DNA of 64,000 nt from Forficula auricularia (taxonomy: Eukaryota > Arthropoda > Insecta > Dermaptera > Forficulidae): NCBI GenBank assembly GCA_024734495.1, contig JALMQS010000187.1:3608616-3672615 (forward strand), in the 5' to 3' direction. The notes under the pieces are model-generated. The model was given only the letters and a program-made list of their open reading frames with translations. It made no database searches and had not been told where the DNA came from. The translations under genes and the position numbers were made by a program. Of the stretch, positions 1-12,230 are shown piece by piece (the first letter of the stretch is position 1; each line of letters opens with the position of its first letter).

Positions 1-613
1 ATTTACATATTCAGGTGAAAGACGAAAAGATTAAATTAAGAAGAATTTTTTTCCTCATGAATGAATCTTTGGTAGAGAGACAATAGAATTGGTAGGTGTG
101 TGCCCTATTTAACATCCATCTAGCAAACAATTCTCCTTATATTAGTATAACTAATGATTTTGTACAAGTACAGCTATTTTAAATATTGTTTTATCTTTTC
201 CAAGATAAAATAATCATTTTAAAAAGAAATTCTTGTTTATAAAACAAGGAAAAGTTTGAAGTCAAATTAAAATTCACTTAACCATCAGTGATTTATTTGA
301 GAAAATTTTTCTAAGATAATCATTATTAACATTAAAAATGTTCAAGGTTCTAATTTACAGATTTAAAAATTAAATAATGATTAAAATTGAAATTCTTCCT
401 GATTAAGTGAATTTATAGTTTAAATTTTATTAAGCCCGCTTTTTGAAAAATAAAAATGATCACCGTGTATCATATTATTAATTACTATATCTATAAATAA
501 AAAAATATAATTTCATTTCCACACAAATGGTACTTTTATTTAAATGATTATTTTATACAGAGAAGAAAAATCTAATTTCGTTAAAATATATAATTATATA
601 AAAAAAATTATTA
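1..613. other. AT-rich stretch, no gene seen
   Basis: Very AT-rich sequence with short poly-A and poly-T runs and no supportable coding region, RNA gene or repeat boundary. Around 505-545 a segment resembles the left arm of the inverted repeat that follows at 614-792, so part of this stretch may be an older, partly duplicated copy of that element. Confidence 0.5.
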
Positions 614-792
614 ATTTTTCAATTTTTTAAGAAAAAAAATTTCATTTCCATGAAAATTATACTTTTATTTAAATGAATATATTATAAGAGATGGAAATTC
701 TAATCTCGTCCAAATATGAATAACTAATAATTTAAATAAAATAATAATTTTCGTGGAAATGAAAGTTTATTTTCTCTTCAAAAATTGAAAAA
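614..792. repeat. Small inverted-repeat (MITE-like) element
   Basis: Two arms of about 45-50 bases face each other: a left arm near 614-662 containing TTTCATTTCCATGAAAATTA and a right arm near 743-792 containing the reverse complement with a few differences (TAATTTTCGTGGAAATGAAA). The roughly 80-base centre is AT-rich. No ORF is present. This is the architecture of a MITE or other fold-back element, but I cannot identify a target duplication, so the class is unknown. Confidence 0.5.
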
Positions 793-902
793 GTGTTCTC
801 TTAGTAAAATTTCTGTAACAAGTCTTGAAAATGTTAACATATTTTTCCCCAAATACTAACCCATCACAAGAAATTAGGGTGGACATATTTCTTGTATTGA
901 AG

Positions 903-972
903 TCGGTGGTGTACCTAGGGGGGTGGGGGTGCGGTCCGCACCGGGCGGCACATATTTTGGGGCGGCAATTTT
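903..972 (+). repeat. hAT-type terminal fragment
   Basis: A GC-rich island in AT-rich DNA, with GGTGGTGTACCTAGGGGG followed by GTGCGGTCCGCACCGGGCGG. This resembles the ends of non-autonomous hAT elements that start CAGTGGCGTACCTAGGG. The first bases are altered (CGGTGG instead of CAGTGG), no opposite end and no 8-bp duplication were found, so it is a relic of one end. Identification rests on recalled similarity only. Confidence 0.45.
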
Positions 973-1602
973 GTATTTAGTTATAGTTGTAAAAAACAAC
1001 TTGTTTACTTCATAAGTTTACTATTCGATTTCCTCGAATTATAAATTACTATTGTATTTGATTTTCTTATTTTCTTGAAAATCAAATCATCCCAAATCAT
1101 CCTTCCATTTTACCTCTAATTCCTTACTTTTTCCATCTCGTATCGAATCGCGAGTATATTTTTTTATTGGGCGGGAATGTGAGTCTGTTCCTGTGGAGAC
1201 AGCATTCCAGGTCCAGGTTCGAAACGTTAGCTCTTAAGGTAATATATCTTTATAATAACTCTATTCTTATAATTAAATAAATAAGAAATAATGCTCTAAT
1301 ATTTTTTTTGAGTTTTTCAAAAAAACGATTAAATAAAATAAATAATATATTAAATATAATTTTTATTGCGAATATTTGTATAGAAAAATACTTTAAATTC
1401 GCTATATTATTTTACTAATAATATTTTTTCAGGAATATGCTCGTCCTACTAATACTAAAATTTGATTTGATTTTCTTATTTTCTGGAAAGTCAAAACCTT
1501 TATCTTTTCCATCTTGAATTCATTTTACCTTTAATTCCCCTCTACCAACAATAAATATTCTTCCGAGCTTACTGCCCACCATGTTTAGATACTCTTTCCT
1601 TT
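973..1602. other. AT-rich stretch with a GAAACGTTAG motif
   Basis: No gene seen. At 1205-1225 the sequence GGTTCGAAACGTTAGC resembles either a tRNA B box or the GAAACG tail of the hammerhead-like repeats elsewhere in the window. The flanking bases support neither reading strongly. Confidence 0.35.
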
Positions 1603-1808
1603 TTAACCATCGATTTTCATCTAATACTAGAGATAAAACCATTCTCCATTCCATTTTTGACATTTAGACCATTACTGGTAACCATTTCTAAAGGCAAATA
1701 TTAAAATCAAAAATATCATGGTACCACTAATAGTCTAAATTTCAAAAATACATTGTGGATTGGTTGTTCCTCCAATATTAGATGGGAATCGATGGTTGAA
1801 AACTATTT
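1603..1808. repeat. Diverged fold-back copy of the 119-bp repeat family
   Basis: The left part (about 1605-1690) matches the order of motifs in one unit of the array at 46.6 kb: a TTTTCATCTAATACTAGAG block, then AACCATTCT, then TTTTTGACATTT, then TGGTAACCATT. The right part (about 1765-1805) carries the same unit inverted, TGTTCCTCCAATATTAGATG. The copy is much more diverged than the array, which suggests an older insertion of the same element. No ORF. Confidence 0.6.
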
Positions 1809-4800
1809 CGAATCATAAATAAAAACAATTTTCATTTTTAATAATTGAATTTTTAGATTGTATTACATAATAACGGCAAAATATATTTGCTTTTATTTAA
1901 TTAGGTAATATAATAATTTTTTTTGTTTTATAATAAAATACTATTATTATTCTTTTAGTTTTTGTAGATCTAGGAGAGTCTGAATGAAGATCCTTTCTGA
2001 AGAACTGTTTCGTCCCTAAGATGTATATAGTTGTACGTTGACCACCCCGCCCGAGCATTTGAGCGCCCAATTAAATCACCCCATATTGTACCGAATGAAT
2101 GTATTCTCATTAATTCGTAGCGCAGAATCAATTTAATTAGTTTTCTTTAGGTCGATCTAATGATATCTTAGAATTATTTCAAAATTTTCAATTTTACTGG
2201 AAATATTTTTCTGGTTAAATATATAATAGGGACGTTAGCTACTTAGTTCATTAAAGGGCATTAGAATGCCTTAGAATATAGGATGTTTTTCTTTTTTCTT
2301 TTTTTTTTCAGATGGAAGTTTTCATCGTAATCCCTCTCATGTAGTATTTAGAAAATGCAGTCCATGTATGCAAGCGTGCCTACTTTAAAAGACAGAAAGG
2401 AAGGAAAGAAGGATGTGGAAGGCTGAGCAATAGATGATGTTGATAGGTGGTTTAGATTAGTGTAAATCTCTAAGTAAAACTCGATCTCGTGTCTTCTCGG
2501 GTCGTGTTAGGACGACTCTTTCTTCATTTAGGCACCCCCTCATCCATTCTTACCCGACCACCGAGGGACATCGCAGTATCCTTCTTATATAGGGAAGGGA
2601 TTTCTTCTTTTTTTTTCTTTTTTGTGTGCAGTGTGTCTATTTGTGTATTTTATTTCAGGTTCCACAAATACACATATTTATTAAACATTAAAACCACCAA
2701 CCACAAACATGCCTTTTTAGTTTAGGATTAGTTTATAATACTGATAATCTGCAAATATATTTCCTCATAGAAGAGGAATTACAATCTAGGGGTCGATTTT
2801 AGAATTTTTTTAAGAATATATATCTGCGCCTTTGCTAACGATATGTGTGTAATTATAAGTGGGCTTCAGGTTTTTAAATCTTAATTACGGGTTTTCTGAT
2901 TTACTTAAATATAAGATGTAATGACGAACTACTCAGATATTAGTCTGGCGTAGGTGATTTAGTAGAACCCCATAGGTAGGGTTTTCAGCAGAAGCACATT
3001 AATCCTTTAATCTTACGCTGTATTTCAAAGATCGATGATGAAACTTAATCGGTTTCTTATCCTAATTTCAACCGATTCAAACTTCTTAGTTCTTTTCGAA
3101 ATTAGGTGGACTACTTAGGTGGGAGGAGAGATTTGTATTTGGAATTTTTTGATAAGAAATCTTTTAAATGATTCTTATCCTAGGTAAGTTGTATGAGTGA
3201 TGTGTTTTCCTCTTCTTTCTACTTAAAACTAAACTATCGGGTTTGGGGGCGTTTTCTCGTTTCGTCCGATCGTCTATTTTCTGTTACGCGATCGTTCACG
3301 TTTTCGGTCTTAAATCCGTGATTAATCCATTTCGATTAGTATTTCTAGGCTATACTGTGTGCCCAACCATGTGTTGTTTTATGTGTTCACGTTCGCGGTC
3401 CTCTCAAGAAAGAAGACCAGCTTGAAGAAAGAAGACGAGATTATAGCTGGCCATCTGAGGTATTTTAGATTTACGGGGTAGGTTAGAGTCTAGTACTTCT
3501 GGTTAAAAGATGCAAAATTATTAAAAAAAAAATTTGAATCATTTTTAGAGAGTTTAATGCGTTTCTAAAGTAAAAAATATTAAACATTCGAATAGATGTG
3601 TTTTGAACTACCTTTTGGTATACAAAAATAAATAATTTATCTTTTTAATATATTTTTGAAAAATAAACCGTAGGGGTTAGGCTAAAAAATTACATTGAAT
3701 AAGTGGTCATTTATCAAATCCTTCTATAAAGGCAATGGTTTAAAAAATTAATTCACCAAAACTACGAACATAGAATCGAGACTAAAAAAGGATTGAATTT
3801 TCCTCCACTTATTATCAATTTTCTCAGAACAATTATTTGGAAAACTAGTTTTCATGAAGGTGTTTATGAGTTTTTTTAAATATTATATTTTGCTTTTAAT
3901 AGCAGGCTTAGGTAGTAAAATGAGATTCCCTTTAATAAAGTGTACAAGCTCAAAGAAATCCTATATAAGTTTAGTTAGAGACAAAAAATACACTATTTAT
4001 TTTGATATTAAAACATGCATAACCTCCAATCTACTAAAAAAAATTAAAAATTTTAGTACCATCAAAAAAAGTATTTGTTCCCTATTTTTTAGCCACTTTT
4101 ACATTTCGAAAATATTTTAAAATTGTATAATTATAAAATTTTCATTCATTGAAGAAAATAATTAATTTAGAGAAACTCGAAACAAGCTAAAGAAAAATTA
4201 TTATGCTTTTACAAACGAGAGAGAAAAAAATGAAAATAAATAAATATTTGAAGAATTAGAAAAAATACATTGTTTTCTTTCTTTGATCATTTAAAAATTT
4301 ATGTATAGGATTGCAGGAAAATGAGGTCGCCAACTCCTTACTCCATAATAAAGTTTTTGTGAAAATATAATTTAAACTGCAACGGATAGTTGCTAAACTT
4401 TATCTATAGTCGTTTTAAAATCCATGCTTCGCTATAGATAAAGTAGTCAAAAATTATAATGAATATAGAAGCTGAAAATTGAGTATGTTGGCTACATCTC
4501 AATTATTCAATCCTTTATATCTCAATAGTTAGTTTTATCAAATTATCTTTTATTTACGAAAATATTAAGCATTTTATTCTGAATAAAATCATTTTGTTTA
4601 TAAATAAATTATTAAAATTTTATTAAATATTAGATACATAATTTTAAAAAGTAGCAATTATTGATAAATAAATAATTAAAAATTGACAGAGCCGCCATTT
4701 TAAAAATTTAAGCCTGTATTCACTGTAACTTTTCCATAATTAGCGACAAGTGAAGATGTGCCTACTTAAAATAGCTGAAAAAGATTTTGGAATATACATA

Positions 4801-6926
4801 TCAGATGAAATAAACAAGGAAAGTTCGACATTTTTTATAAATTTTAATCCGCAAATTTGAAAATTAATTGCAAAGAACGCTTTTTTTGTTATATTCTGTT
4901 TTTTGTCGCTTTTAAGTATTATAAGTATTCAATAAAATAAGCCTTATATTCATTTTATAAATGTACTAATTAAAATTGTTTCATTTAATTTTTATTAAAC
5001 TTAAAAATTGATTAGCTAGTCTTAAAAAAGTACAAATTGAAAAATCAGGTGACAAAATATTAATTTAAAATAAGATTGAAGTAGTTTTTGGAGACGGGCT
5101 GATAAGTGAATTGAGTGGATATTATGATAAGCCATTCAGGGTTTTGAAGAATGAGGAAATATGCCACCGAAACCTAGGTTTTTGAATAAAAAAGATAGTT
5201 TAAATTATCTCTCTTTTTTTGAATTTTGGAATGCGTCATCATCATCCATTTAATTTAAAATATTGCTGAAAAATTTGACCAAATCCAGACACCCTCATCA
5301 CTTCTGTTTTTTAACTTTTAAAAATTTAATTTAATTTAATGTGATAAATCAATTTGCCTTAATTTTTATATAAGATGAAAAATATTAGATGATAAATCCG
5401 CTCAAAATCCACCATTTAATGGAAAACTTTTTTCAATCTCGTTCCGTTTATTTATTATAAATTTTCCATTTACTCATTTCAATTCAATTACTCTCAAAGC
5501 TATTTATATTATAGGAGTATTATATGGATCATTTCCTGTCAGGAAAATTCTGGATATCTATAAATCTAAGAGTTTTATCAAAAAAGAGGTCCAAGTAAAC
5601 GTTCAAGTCAATAAATTTCCTAGAGAATGAGATAGAAATCAAGTTTTTAAGATCAGTGCTTTTCATTTTATCAATAGAAAACTGAGATTTTTTGCAAAAA
5701 AAAGCAGTTTTTCAAAACTTCAACCTAATTGCGGTACGGGTTACCATTATCCAATTAAGATGCAACTTTGTTTAGATTGTAGCAAATTTAATCTAGTTTA
5801 AAAATGTATAGAATAGTCTTTGTCGAAAACGTGCTCCATCATAGTTGAAATGGGAAAAAATCGAAAAAAGTGCGAGTTTTTGGATTAAAGTCCGAAAATT
5901 TCGAGATTTTTCGGCTACCAAAAGTTGTCCCCCACACTTTCGAGGTCGCAAAACTTAGATTTGGCATACCGACACCATACCAAACGATCCTAGAAAAAAT
6001 CTTTTCCCGCAATTAATGTAAGCTGAAATGGTATTGCGGGCTTTTCTAACAAAATGTATAAATCGACCTGAAATTTTTAAATTGCTATAACTCCATATGA
6101 TTTGAAAATCAAATCATAAATGTATATATCATTTTAAGGAAATTGAATGCTCTACAACTTCTATTCTGAGGACTTTTAGTGTGAAACAAAAGGCTGAGGT
6201 GATAGAGACAAAGATTTGACGAAAAATATAGGAGATTTTATTTTTTCATATATAAACAATATTCGCGGGCGAATATGTCAAAAATAGAGAAAAATTAAAA
6301 GAAAGCAATCTTGTAGTAAATATTTTATTTTGCTAAGAGTAACTTTTTCCCTACGACCCACCGTTTTTGAGATATAATCAAACAACCAAAAAACGGGACA
6401 TTTCCAACCCCTTCCACCCCTAAGACCGGTAGCTAGGACTGGAGACTTTTAGTATTTTTACCTCCTAACTAGCCCAAACACATTCCAAAAGAAAAACAAT
6501 TTCTCCTCTAAAGTGTTTTCTATAACCCATTCGTTGACTGGACTAAGAGGAACATGGAAATAGTAAGTTATATTTTTTAGAAATTGAATTCTTTTCCCAG
6601 AAAAATAATTTAGAAATTCCTTTAAACTACATATAAAACAATAAGCCAAGTCCGTGTCGAACCGAGAGATCCGTACATTAAATATCTTACCGAATGTTTG
6701 TAATATCGAACTCGTTTTCTTATTTGTCATTAATATGAAGAGAATGAGTAATTTTTATTTGATACTATAATTCCATGTATAATGAACATCTAAAAAGTTA
6801 TATTTTAAGAGATAGCTATTAATTAAAAATATTGTCAAAATGTCTATTAATAATAAATTTTGTGTACGCTCCAGCTAAAAATTCAATGAAAGCATCAAAA
6901 CGAAATTTTGTCGACATTATAAAGCA
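1809..6926. other. Long AT-rich intergenic stretch, no gene supported
   Basis: I see no supportable gene. Short ORFs here (2489-2725, 3243-3425, 3854-4120, 6458-6730) have low-complexity, AT-driven compositions and no recognised domain. Around 5860-6260 the text is less AT-rich and reads like a dispersed repeat. It contains a small perfect hairpin at about 6006-6040, CCCGCAAT paired with ATTGCGGG around a 19-base loop, of unknown meaning. Confidence 0.45.
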
Positions 6927-7345
6927 AGGCTGTCCAACCTGTGCCCCGACATAAAATTATAGCATATCTTTAATCTTAAATGTGAAAAAATATATCAAGA
7001 TTTCCAAAAAAAATAATCACAATTTTGGCATATTTTGACTCCATTTTTATTAGAAATAAATTTTTACCTGCAAACTTTCTGATTGAATGTACAGAACTCA
7101 TGATAAAAAAAATATTTTTTTATTTTTGACCTTTCAAAAATCCGATCCTCGTAAAAAGAAAAAAAAGAAAAAAAAATGATTAAGTAAAGTTATTATTTTT
7201 ATTATTTTTGATTTAGGAGAAAATAAATACATACCTATTACTACTTGTAAATTCAAAGTCTGTATCTTTTTTAGTTTATTAGCCAAAAAAGTCATATAGA
7301 GTCCCTTTTTATTTTTGTATTGATTCCTAAAAAAGATGAGGAAGG
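6927..7345. repeat. Mosaic of dispersed repeats
   Basis: The left end has a hAT-like terminal sequence (GGCTGTCCAACCTGTG). The part near 6985-7065 matches 50605-50690 closely (CAAGATTTCC, then TTTTGGC, then TTAGAAATAAATTTT). The part near 7190-7310 matches a module also present at 26.94-27.05, 44.86-44.96 and, inverted, 25.90-25.99 kb. So this is a patchwork of at least two dispersed families. No coding capacity. Confidence 0.5.
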
Positions 7346-7574
7346 CATACTAAGATCCATCATTTATTGTTTGTTTATATGTAGTTATATTATTAAAGCA
7401 TGTTTTAATAAGTAGATAATATCAAGTTTCTATTTTTTACCCTTGTCCTTTATTAATTACTAAAACTGGATCACGATCCAAGTACCATTTATGGACTTTC
7501 ATTTTTCGAACTGAAATAATCTTCCTTTTCAAATCAAAACAACACTCATATGATTAGACCAGTTTGATTTTCAA
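7346..7574. other. AT-rich spacer
   Basis: Nothing supportable seen. Confidence 0.4.
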
Positions 7575-8210
7575 TTAGATTTTAGAATTTATGTGACAGC
7601 AAATGTTTTGCGAAGGTAGGTAGGTACACTCTGGTACGCCTTGTGCTAAGCGAAAGCACTTGTTGCCCTTTGCAAGAGCGTCTGGAGGCTGTCGACGCGG
7701 ACCTCTCCTTTCTTGGAGAACGGCCCCGCTCCAGCAGGTGGTGACGTCACTATCCCTCCCCCACAGAGCGTGAAGTCGCCTCCCGTCAGTCTTGGACTGG
7801 TGGTCTCGATGAGTGGTTAACACGATAGTACCAAAGTCCCAAGAACCAGTGCGTGAGTGCAATAGCTATGGATTGACAACGGCGACCTTCCTCCCAAGTG
7901 GTATCCTCCTTGAAGACACTCTTTCGTCAGTAGAAGAGCCGTCCAAACGCCTCTCAACAGGTGAGCATCTTACGTTGTGGTTACGTAAAAAAAAAAAACA
8001 AAAAACAACATGAGTGACCAGTACTATTTCCAATTCACTTTCACTTGGGGGAGAGCTGGACCAGCCACGACAGTGAAGGAGAGGGAACAAAGGCAATTCC
8101 CAATTGTGGTTCTGCTTCACCGAGAGGCGCTAATCTTTTGTCCTCGAAGCGCATGAACGAAGCTCAATTGTGCCAGGGACGGAGTCTATTTTGATCAATT
8201 CTACGCCGAT
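7575..8210. other. GC-richer island, possible host transcript or regulatory DNA
   Basis: This segment has clearly higher GC and complexity than its surroundings and does not match any other repeat in the window. It holds a good splice-donor-like sequence, CTCAACAG followed by GTGAGC, with the GT at 7961. The ORFs on both strands are short (66-95 codons), overlap each other and show no known domain, so I do not call a CDS. It could be a 5' exon, a promoter region or an unrecognised old repeat. Confidence 0.3.
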
Positions 8211-9884
8211 TTATTGATATTCTATCTGACTTATTAGAGTGGAGAAACAAATATTTACAGTTAAGTGAAGGACACAGGCATCGGAATCTCTAGATGACTA
8301 ATAGAAAGGGAAGAGGAGGCGAATGTCCTTTTCGAAGATTGCAGTGATTGTTTTATTGTCTATATCTAATATAAAGAGGTGTGGATTTCGTTCCAAGAAT
8401 AGTCACTTAGAACATCTATCAGATGAAGGCATAGATACAGTCACATTAGAATAGAGCGATAAAGAAGTCTTCCTCTCTCCCTTCTCTACTCGAGGATATT
8501 GACGTTGCGCCATTCTGAAGGATGCTAAATGTAGATTGCATCTTTTATTTCATAATTACATATATTGTATTTATTCATATTTTATTTTAAAAGCAAAAAG
8601 ATGGTATGAAATGCCCAAGGTTATTGCTCACTTTTGAAATCCCATCAATAGTTTTGTCCATTATATTTATAATAATTCTTGTTCGCGGGTTTACTATTGA
8701 CGAAGTAAAACCACTTTTTTATTCGATCAAAAATGTTAAGAGTCCGTGGCTTACCAAATAAAATCGAAAAGGGTGGTTTTCTGGATGATTTTAATAAATA
8801 CTTAAAAAGAGAGGGTCCATCCCTAAACCCACATTTCGTCATTGATCAGAAGGAGTGAATGCAACCCTTCTGACATAGAGTAATAAACATTACCCATAAC
8901 ACCTCGGATTCGGTAGTTGGCAACTTCTCATTATTTTTCTTTTTTATTTAGAAATTCTAACTCTACTATTATAGGTAATTCAAACGTTTATATTATGATT
9001 TTTATTAATTAATAAAATGCATATAAAGTCTCAATAATATATATTTTTTTTAATTTTACTAAGATTTTTGTGATTTGGAGCCACCTCCATTCCTCAATTT
9101 AAAGTATTAATAAATAATTAAATACCTATCTCTGACAAACAGTAAAACCGACATTGAACTTTAAACATAAAAGTGAAGAAATAAGACTTTCAAATGATCT
9201 ATCTATATGAATATTTCATTAGAATTGACGAAGAGAGGTCTGAAAAAATAGTGGCAATGTCCGATTCAGTGGTTTATAAGAAAAATCCCGTTTTGAGCCC
9301 CTCTTTAATTACTTCAGATTAAAAAAAATCAAATTAATTTATATATATAAAAAAATGAATAAGTTTTAAAAATTTGCTTAATAGTGACAAAATAGTGAAA
9401 TAATATCAATTTCATTTTAAAAATAAAGTGCTAATTTCTTTTGAGATTCAGGTATATCTTAATTAAAAATTTTATAACGTGAAAAAATTAGTTATTACAA
9501 TTGTGAAGAAAAATAATTACTCTTAAACGCTTTAATGAAAAGTGAAATTATTCAAAGCCTTTTAAATTTTATCGAGTTTGGCAAAAAAATGAAATTTTAT
9601 ATTCTTTATAGATTTTGCTCTATTTTAATTGAAAACTTCAAATGTTGATTGATAGAAATAAAGTCATAAAACATTACAAATTTTAAAATTTGTAGGGTTT
9701 GAATTTTTATTAATTTCGGTCAAAATATACATTTTTGTTTTCTTTGAAGATTTCGGATTATAATTTATTTAAAATTCTAATAAAATGATGGAAAGAGTTT
9801 TTTTTTTACTTTTCGGCCCTTCTAGCCATCAGCCAATTTACGATACTATGATTAAATTATGACTTCTATGTAGGGATCAGATTT
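8211..9884. other. AT-rich stretch, no gene supported
   Basis: No coding region, RNA gene or repeat boundary that I can defend. A 65-codon ORF on the minus strand at 8645-8842 has no recognised domain. Confidence 0.4.
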
Positions 9885-9935
9885 TTAGCCGGTCGCCTCG
9901 AGTCGGATTCGAACCCGGGTCCACTTGATTAGGAT
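9885..9935 (-). repeat. tRNA-like B-box fragment
   Basis: On the minus strand this reads CCCGGGTTCGAATCCGACTC, with an exact pol III B box (GGTTCGAATCC). No A box or cloverleaf is found upstream on the minus strand, so it is not a functional tRNA gene. It is best read as a relic of a tRNA-derived sequence, or as part of the neighbouring hammerhead-like element. Confidence 0.45.
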
Positions 9936-10019
9936 GGGAAAGAGTTGAAATTTTATTAAAATCACACATAATTAATTACAATTATTTATTGAACACGAGC
10001 AAATAATACAATAAACTAC

Positions 10020-10055
10020 GACGTTTCGATCGGCTTATTCTGCGATCGTTTTCAA
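10020..10055 (-). ncRNA. Degenerate hammerhead-like motif
   Basis: Reading the minus strand: TTGAAAA, one base (C), stem GATCG pairing with CGATC across a 10-base loop, then GAAAC and GTC. The layout is the same as the better copies (core, one extra base, stem II, GAAA, minimal stem III, NUH site). The first box departs from the CTGANGA consensus at two positions, so this copy should be inactive. It lies next to a tRNA-like B box and an AT-rich tail, as in Penelope-like element ends. Class is inferred. Confidence 0.4.
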
Positions 10056-10118
10056 ATATGAACATGAACCACACACTCCGATTTTAAATAAATCACAAAA
10101 ATTAATGAAAGCTTTAAC

Positions 10119-10241
10119 ATTGAAGGAGACAATAAAAGAGTGTGTCTTCTGCTGGAATTATAAATTTTATTTATTTATAACAGAAAACTATAGTCTCCTT
10201 CAATATATAAAAATTCTGCTACTCTCGGCAAAAACTTTCAA
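10119..10241. repeat. Core-less copy of the hammerhead repeat family
   Basis: Begins TTGAAGGAGACAATAAAAG, continues through the TCTTCTGCTGGAATTATAA block and the ATTTATTTATAAC block, then jumps to the inverted outer end (TCTGCTACTCTCGGC). It lacks the hairpin and CTGATGA core found in copies at 15.2 and 47.6 kb. It looks like a deletion product or fold-back derivative in which left and right outer ends are joined. Confidence 0.65.
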
Positions 10242-10870
10242 TTTAAAGCTTTAACAGCTACATTTCTAATAAAATGATTGGAATATTATTTAAAAAAAAA
10301 AAAATATATCAAGAAATACAGAAATACTATGTATATACATATTTTGAAAAATTGTATCGGTTCACAGTAATTCCTGTAAATTGCCAAATACGAAATCCAC
10401 GGTGTTATGGATAATTTTTATAATTGTAATTTTCTTTAGAAATCTTAAATACCCTATTATCGGAAATTTAAACTTCTATATTATGATTTATTTTAATTAA
10501 TAAAATGAATATAAATTCCTAAAAAAATTTTAAAAAAATTTTTCTGTGCTTTCTGTGTTTTGGAACTCAAAGCGTGCGTTCACTGTGCGGTCTTAAGATC
10601 AGAAGCCTGCAAATTTTATCTAAACAAGAAACCGGATTTATAAAATCAATTTCTGATCACTTTTATAATTTTTAAGTAATTAGTTGTATTTTTAGAAATG
10701 TATACAATTATTTATTATACATACGAGTATGAATCTTTGAAAATATCCCGTAATCATATTAAATATTTAGTTAGGTGTTTTATTATTTTATTTGGAAAAA
10801 AAATACTTTTTTTATAAACAATTTCATTAATTTTTAATTAAATTAGAAAATAAAGAAAACAATTTTTTAG
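10242..10870. other. AT-rich spacer
   Basis: Nothing supportable seen. Confidence 0.4.
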
Positions 10871-10945
10871 ACAGCAGAATGAGCCGGGATTCAAAACCGG
10901 GATCTCACATAGGTGGGAGGCTCTAACCATGGGAGGTACAATTCC
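10871..10945 (-). repeat. tRNA-related SINE-like fragment
   Basis: On the minus strand there is a TACCTCCCATGGTTAGAG segment resembling a tRNA D arm/A box (plus positions 10921-10938). It is followed about 25 bases on by a B-box-like GGTTTTGAATCC (plus 10887-10898) and CCGGCTCA. Spacing is tRNA-like but the B box has an extra base and the acceptor stem is not convincing. Best described as a decayed tRNA-derived sequence. Confidence 0.45.
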
Positions 10946-11647
10946 ACGTTCTCAAACAACTGATCCTAAATGTATATATGGAGATTGTATTTAATTACAT
11001 CTTTAATTTTTTCTTTATTTTTTTGTGGCTCTATACTGCCATGTCTATTAAACTATAATTAAATATGTTTAATTTATAAAAACGTCTTGAGACAAGTCCT
11101 CGAAGTGCTTACACGTCATGGCTTGATGAAAAAAAAACATACTATCCAGCTTAGGGTGCTTTATTTAATTGAGAGCTAGCTATTTAATTGATTTAAAAAA
11201 ATTTTGAAATGCATTTTCTATTTGATAATCGTGTTTTTTAAATTTGCGACATTTTGTCGGAACCTATCCCCTGCAAATAAAAAGCTTTGACTGTACTACT
11301 AAGTGAGCAATCTACGATCTCTCTTTGATAGAAATTCTTTAGCCAAAGTTTTTCTTTCAAAAATTTTTCCGAAAAAATTATATTTTTACATTTGAAGCTC
11401 TTAATTATTAATCACTTTCAATTTCAAAAATCGATTAACATTTAAAAGGATTATTATTATTATTATTACTTAAAATTTACCATAGATGAGTTTCGAATGA
11501 ATATGCTCTTGAAAGATATTATCTAAATATTCTCTAAAATTCTCTAATATATTAATAATAGCCATATATTATTATTATTTGTAAGAAATATTACTTAATT
11601 TGTAGTTAATGATTAATGTTAGGTTGATTCAGATCTTTCTTGGATAT
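10946..11647. other. AT-rich stretch, no gene seen
   Basis: Contains a short ATT microsatellite near 11452-11468 and no supportable gene. Confidence 0.4.
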
Positions 11648-12157
11648 TTCCTCTGACTCACGGAAAATTTTCACTTTAATCTAAGAAGTACTCGGTCTTC
11701 AACCAGCATAACTCCCAGGGCCGGCTGGGCGTTTTCTGGACCTCAGCAAAACATTATATGCGAGGCTCCCCAAAAAAAAGGAAGAAATAACGCATGAACA
11801 TAATTGAAAGAGACAATAAAGAGTGTGCCTTCTGCTGGAATTATAAATTTTTAATTTATTTATAACGAGACTATAGTTTCGAGGCTTTGACCTCAATTCG
11901 TCAATCGACTGATGAAGAGGGTCAAAGCCTCGAAACTATAGTCTCGTTATAAATAAATTAAAAATTTATAATTCCAGCAGAAGGCACACTCTTTATTGTC
12001 TCTTTAAATTATGTTCATGCGTTATTTCTTCCTTTTTGGGGAGCCTCGCATATAATGTTTTGCTGAGGTCCAAAACGCCAGCCGGCCTGGGAGTTATGCT
12101 GGTTGAAGACCGAGTACTTCTTAGATTAAAGTGAAAATTTTCCGTGAGTCAGAGGAA
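11648..12157. repeat. Large near-perfect palindrome carrying hammerhead repeat
   Basis: Left arm 11648-11894 and right arm about 11917-12157 are reverse complements with only small differences. For example, TCCTCTGACTCACGG on the left pairs with CCGTGAGTCAGAGGA on the right. Each arm contains, from outside in, a hAT-like CAGGGCCGGC block, GAGACAATAAAGAGTG, the TTCTGCTGGAATTATAA block and the hairpin. Only the right arm keeps a full CTGATGA core. The 22-base centre separates the arms. Either one copy was duplicated in inverted orientation or two copies inserted head to head. Confidence 0.85.
11909..11943 (+). ncRNA. Hammerhead-ribozyme-like motif
   Basis: CTGATGA at 11909-11915, one extra A, stem II GAGG (11917-11920) pairing with CCTC (11928-11931), GAAA at 11932-11935, then CTATAG (minimal stem III) and TC at 11942-11943, giving a GTC-type site. 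This is the order of conserved boxes in a type I hammerhead. The extra base between the CTGATGA box and stem II departs from the canonical motif, so self-cleavage is uncertain. Stem I pairing is limited to about 3 bp (CGA with TCG). Confidence 0.6.
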
Positions 12158-12230
12158 CTCTTTTATTGTCTCCTTCAATTTATAAAAATTCTGCTACTCT
12201 CGCCAAAAAGAAACTTTCAATTCATGAACA
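12158..12230 (-). repeat. Outer end of the hammerhead repeat family
   Basis: CTTTTATTGTCTCCTTC followed by TCTGCTACTCTCGCC and AAACTTTCAA is the inverted outer end seen also at 10.2, 18.6 and 47.6 kb. It abuts the palindrome directly and probably belonged to the same insertion. Confidence 0.65.

Noticed and set aside
3854..4120. 88-codon ORF with hydrophobic and Lys/Ile-rich product
   Set aside because: Composition follows AT-rich DNA, no domain, no supporting splice or promoter context.
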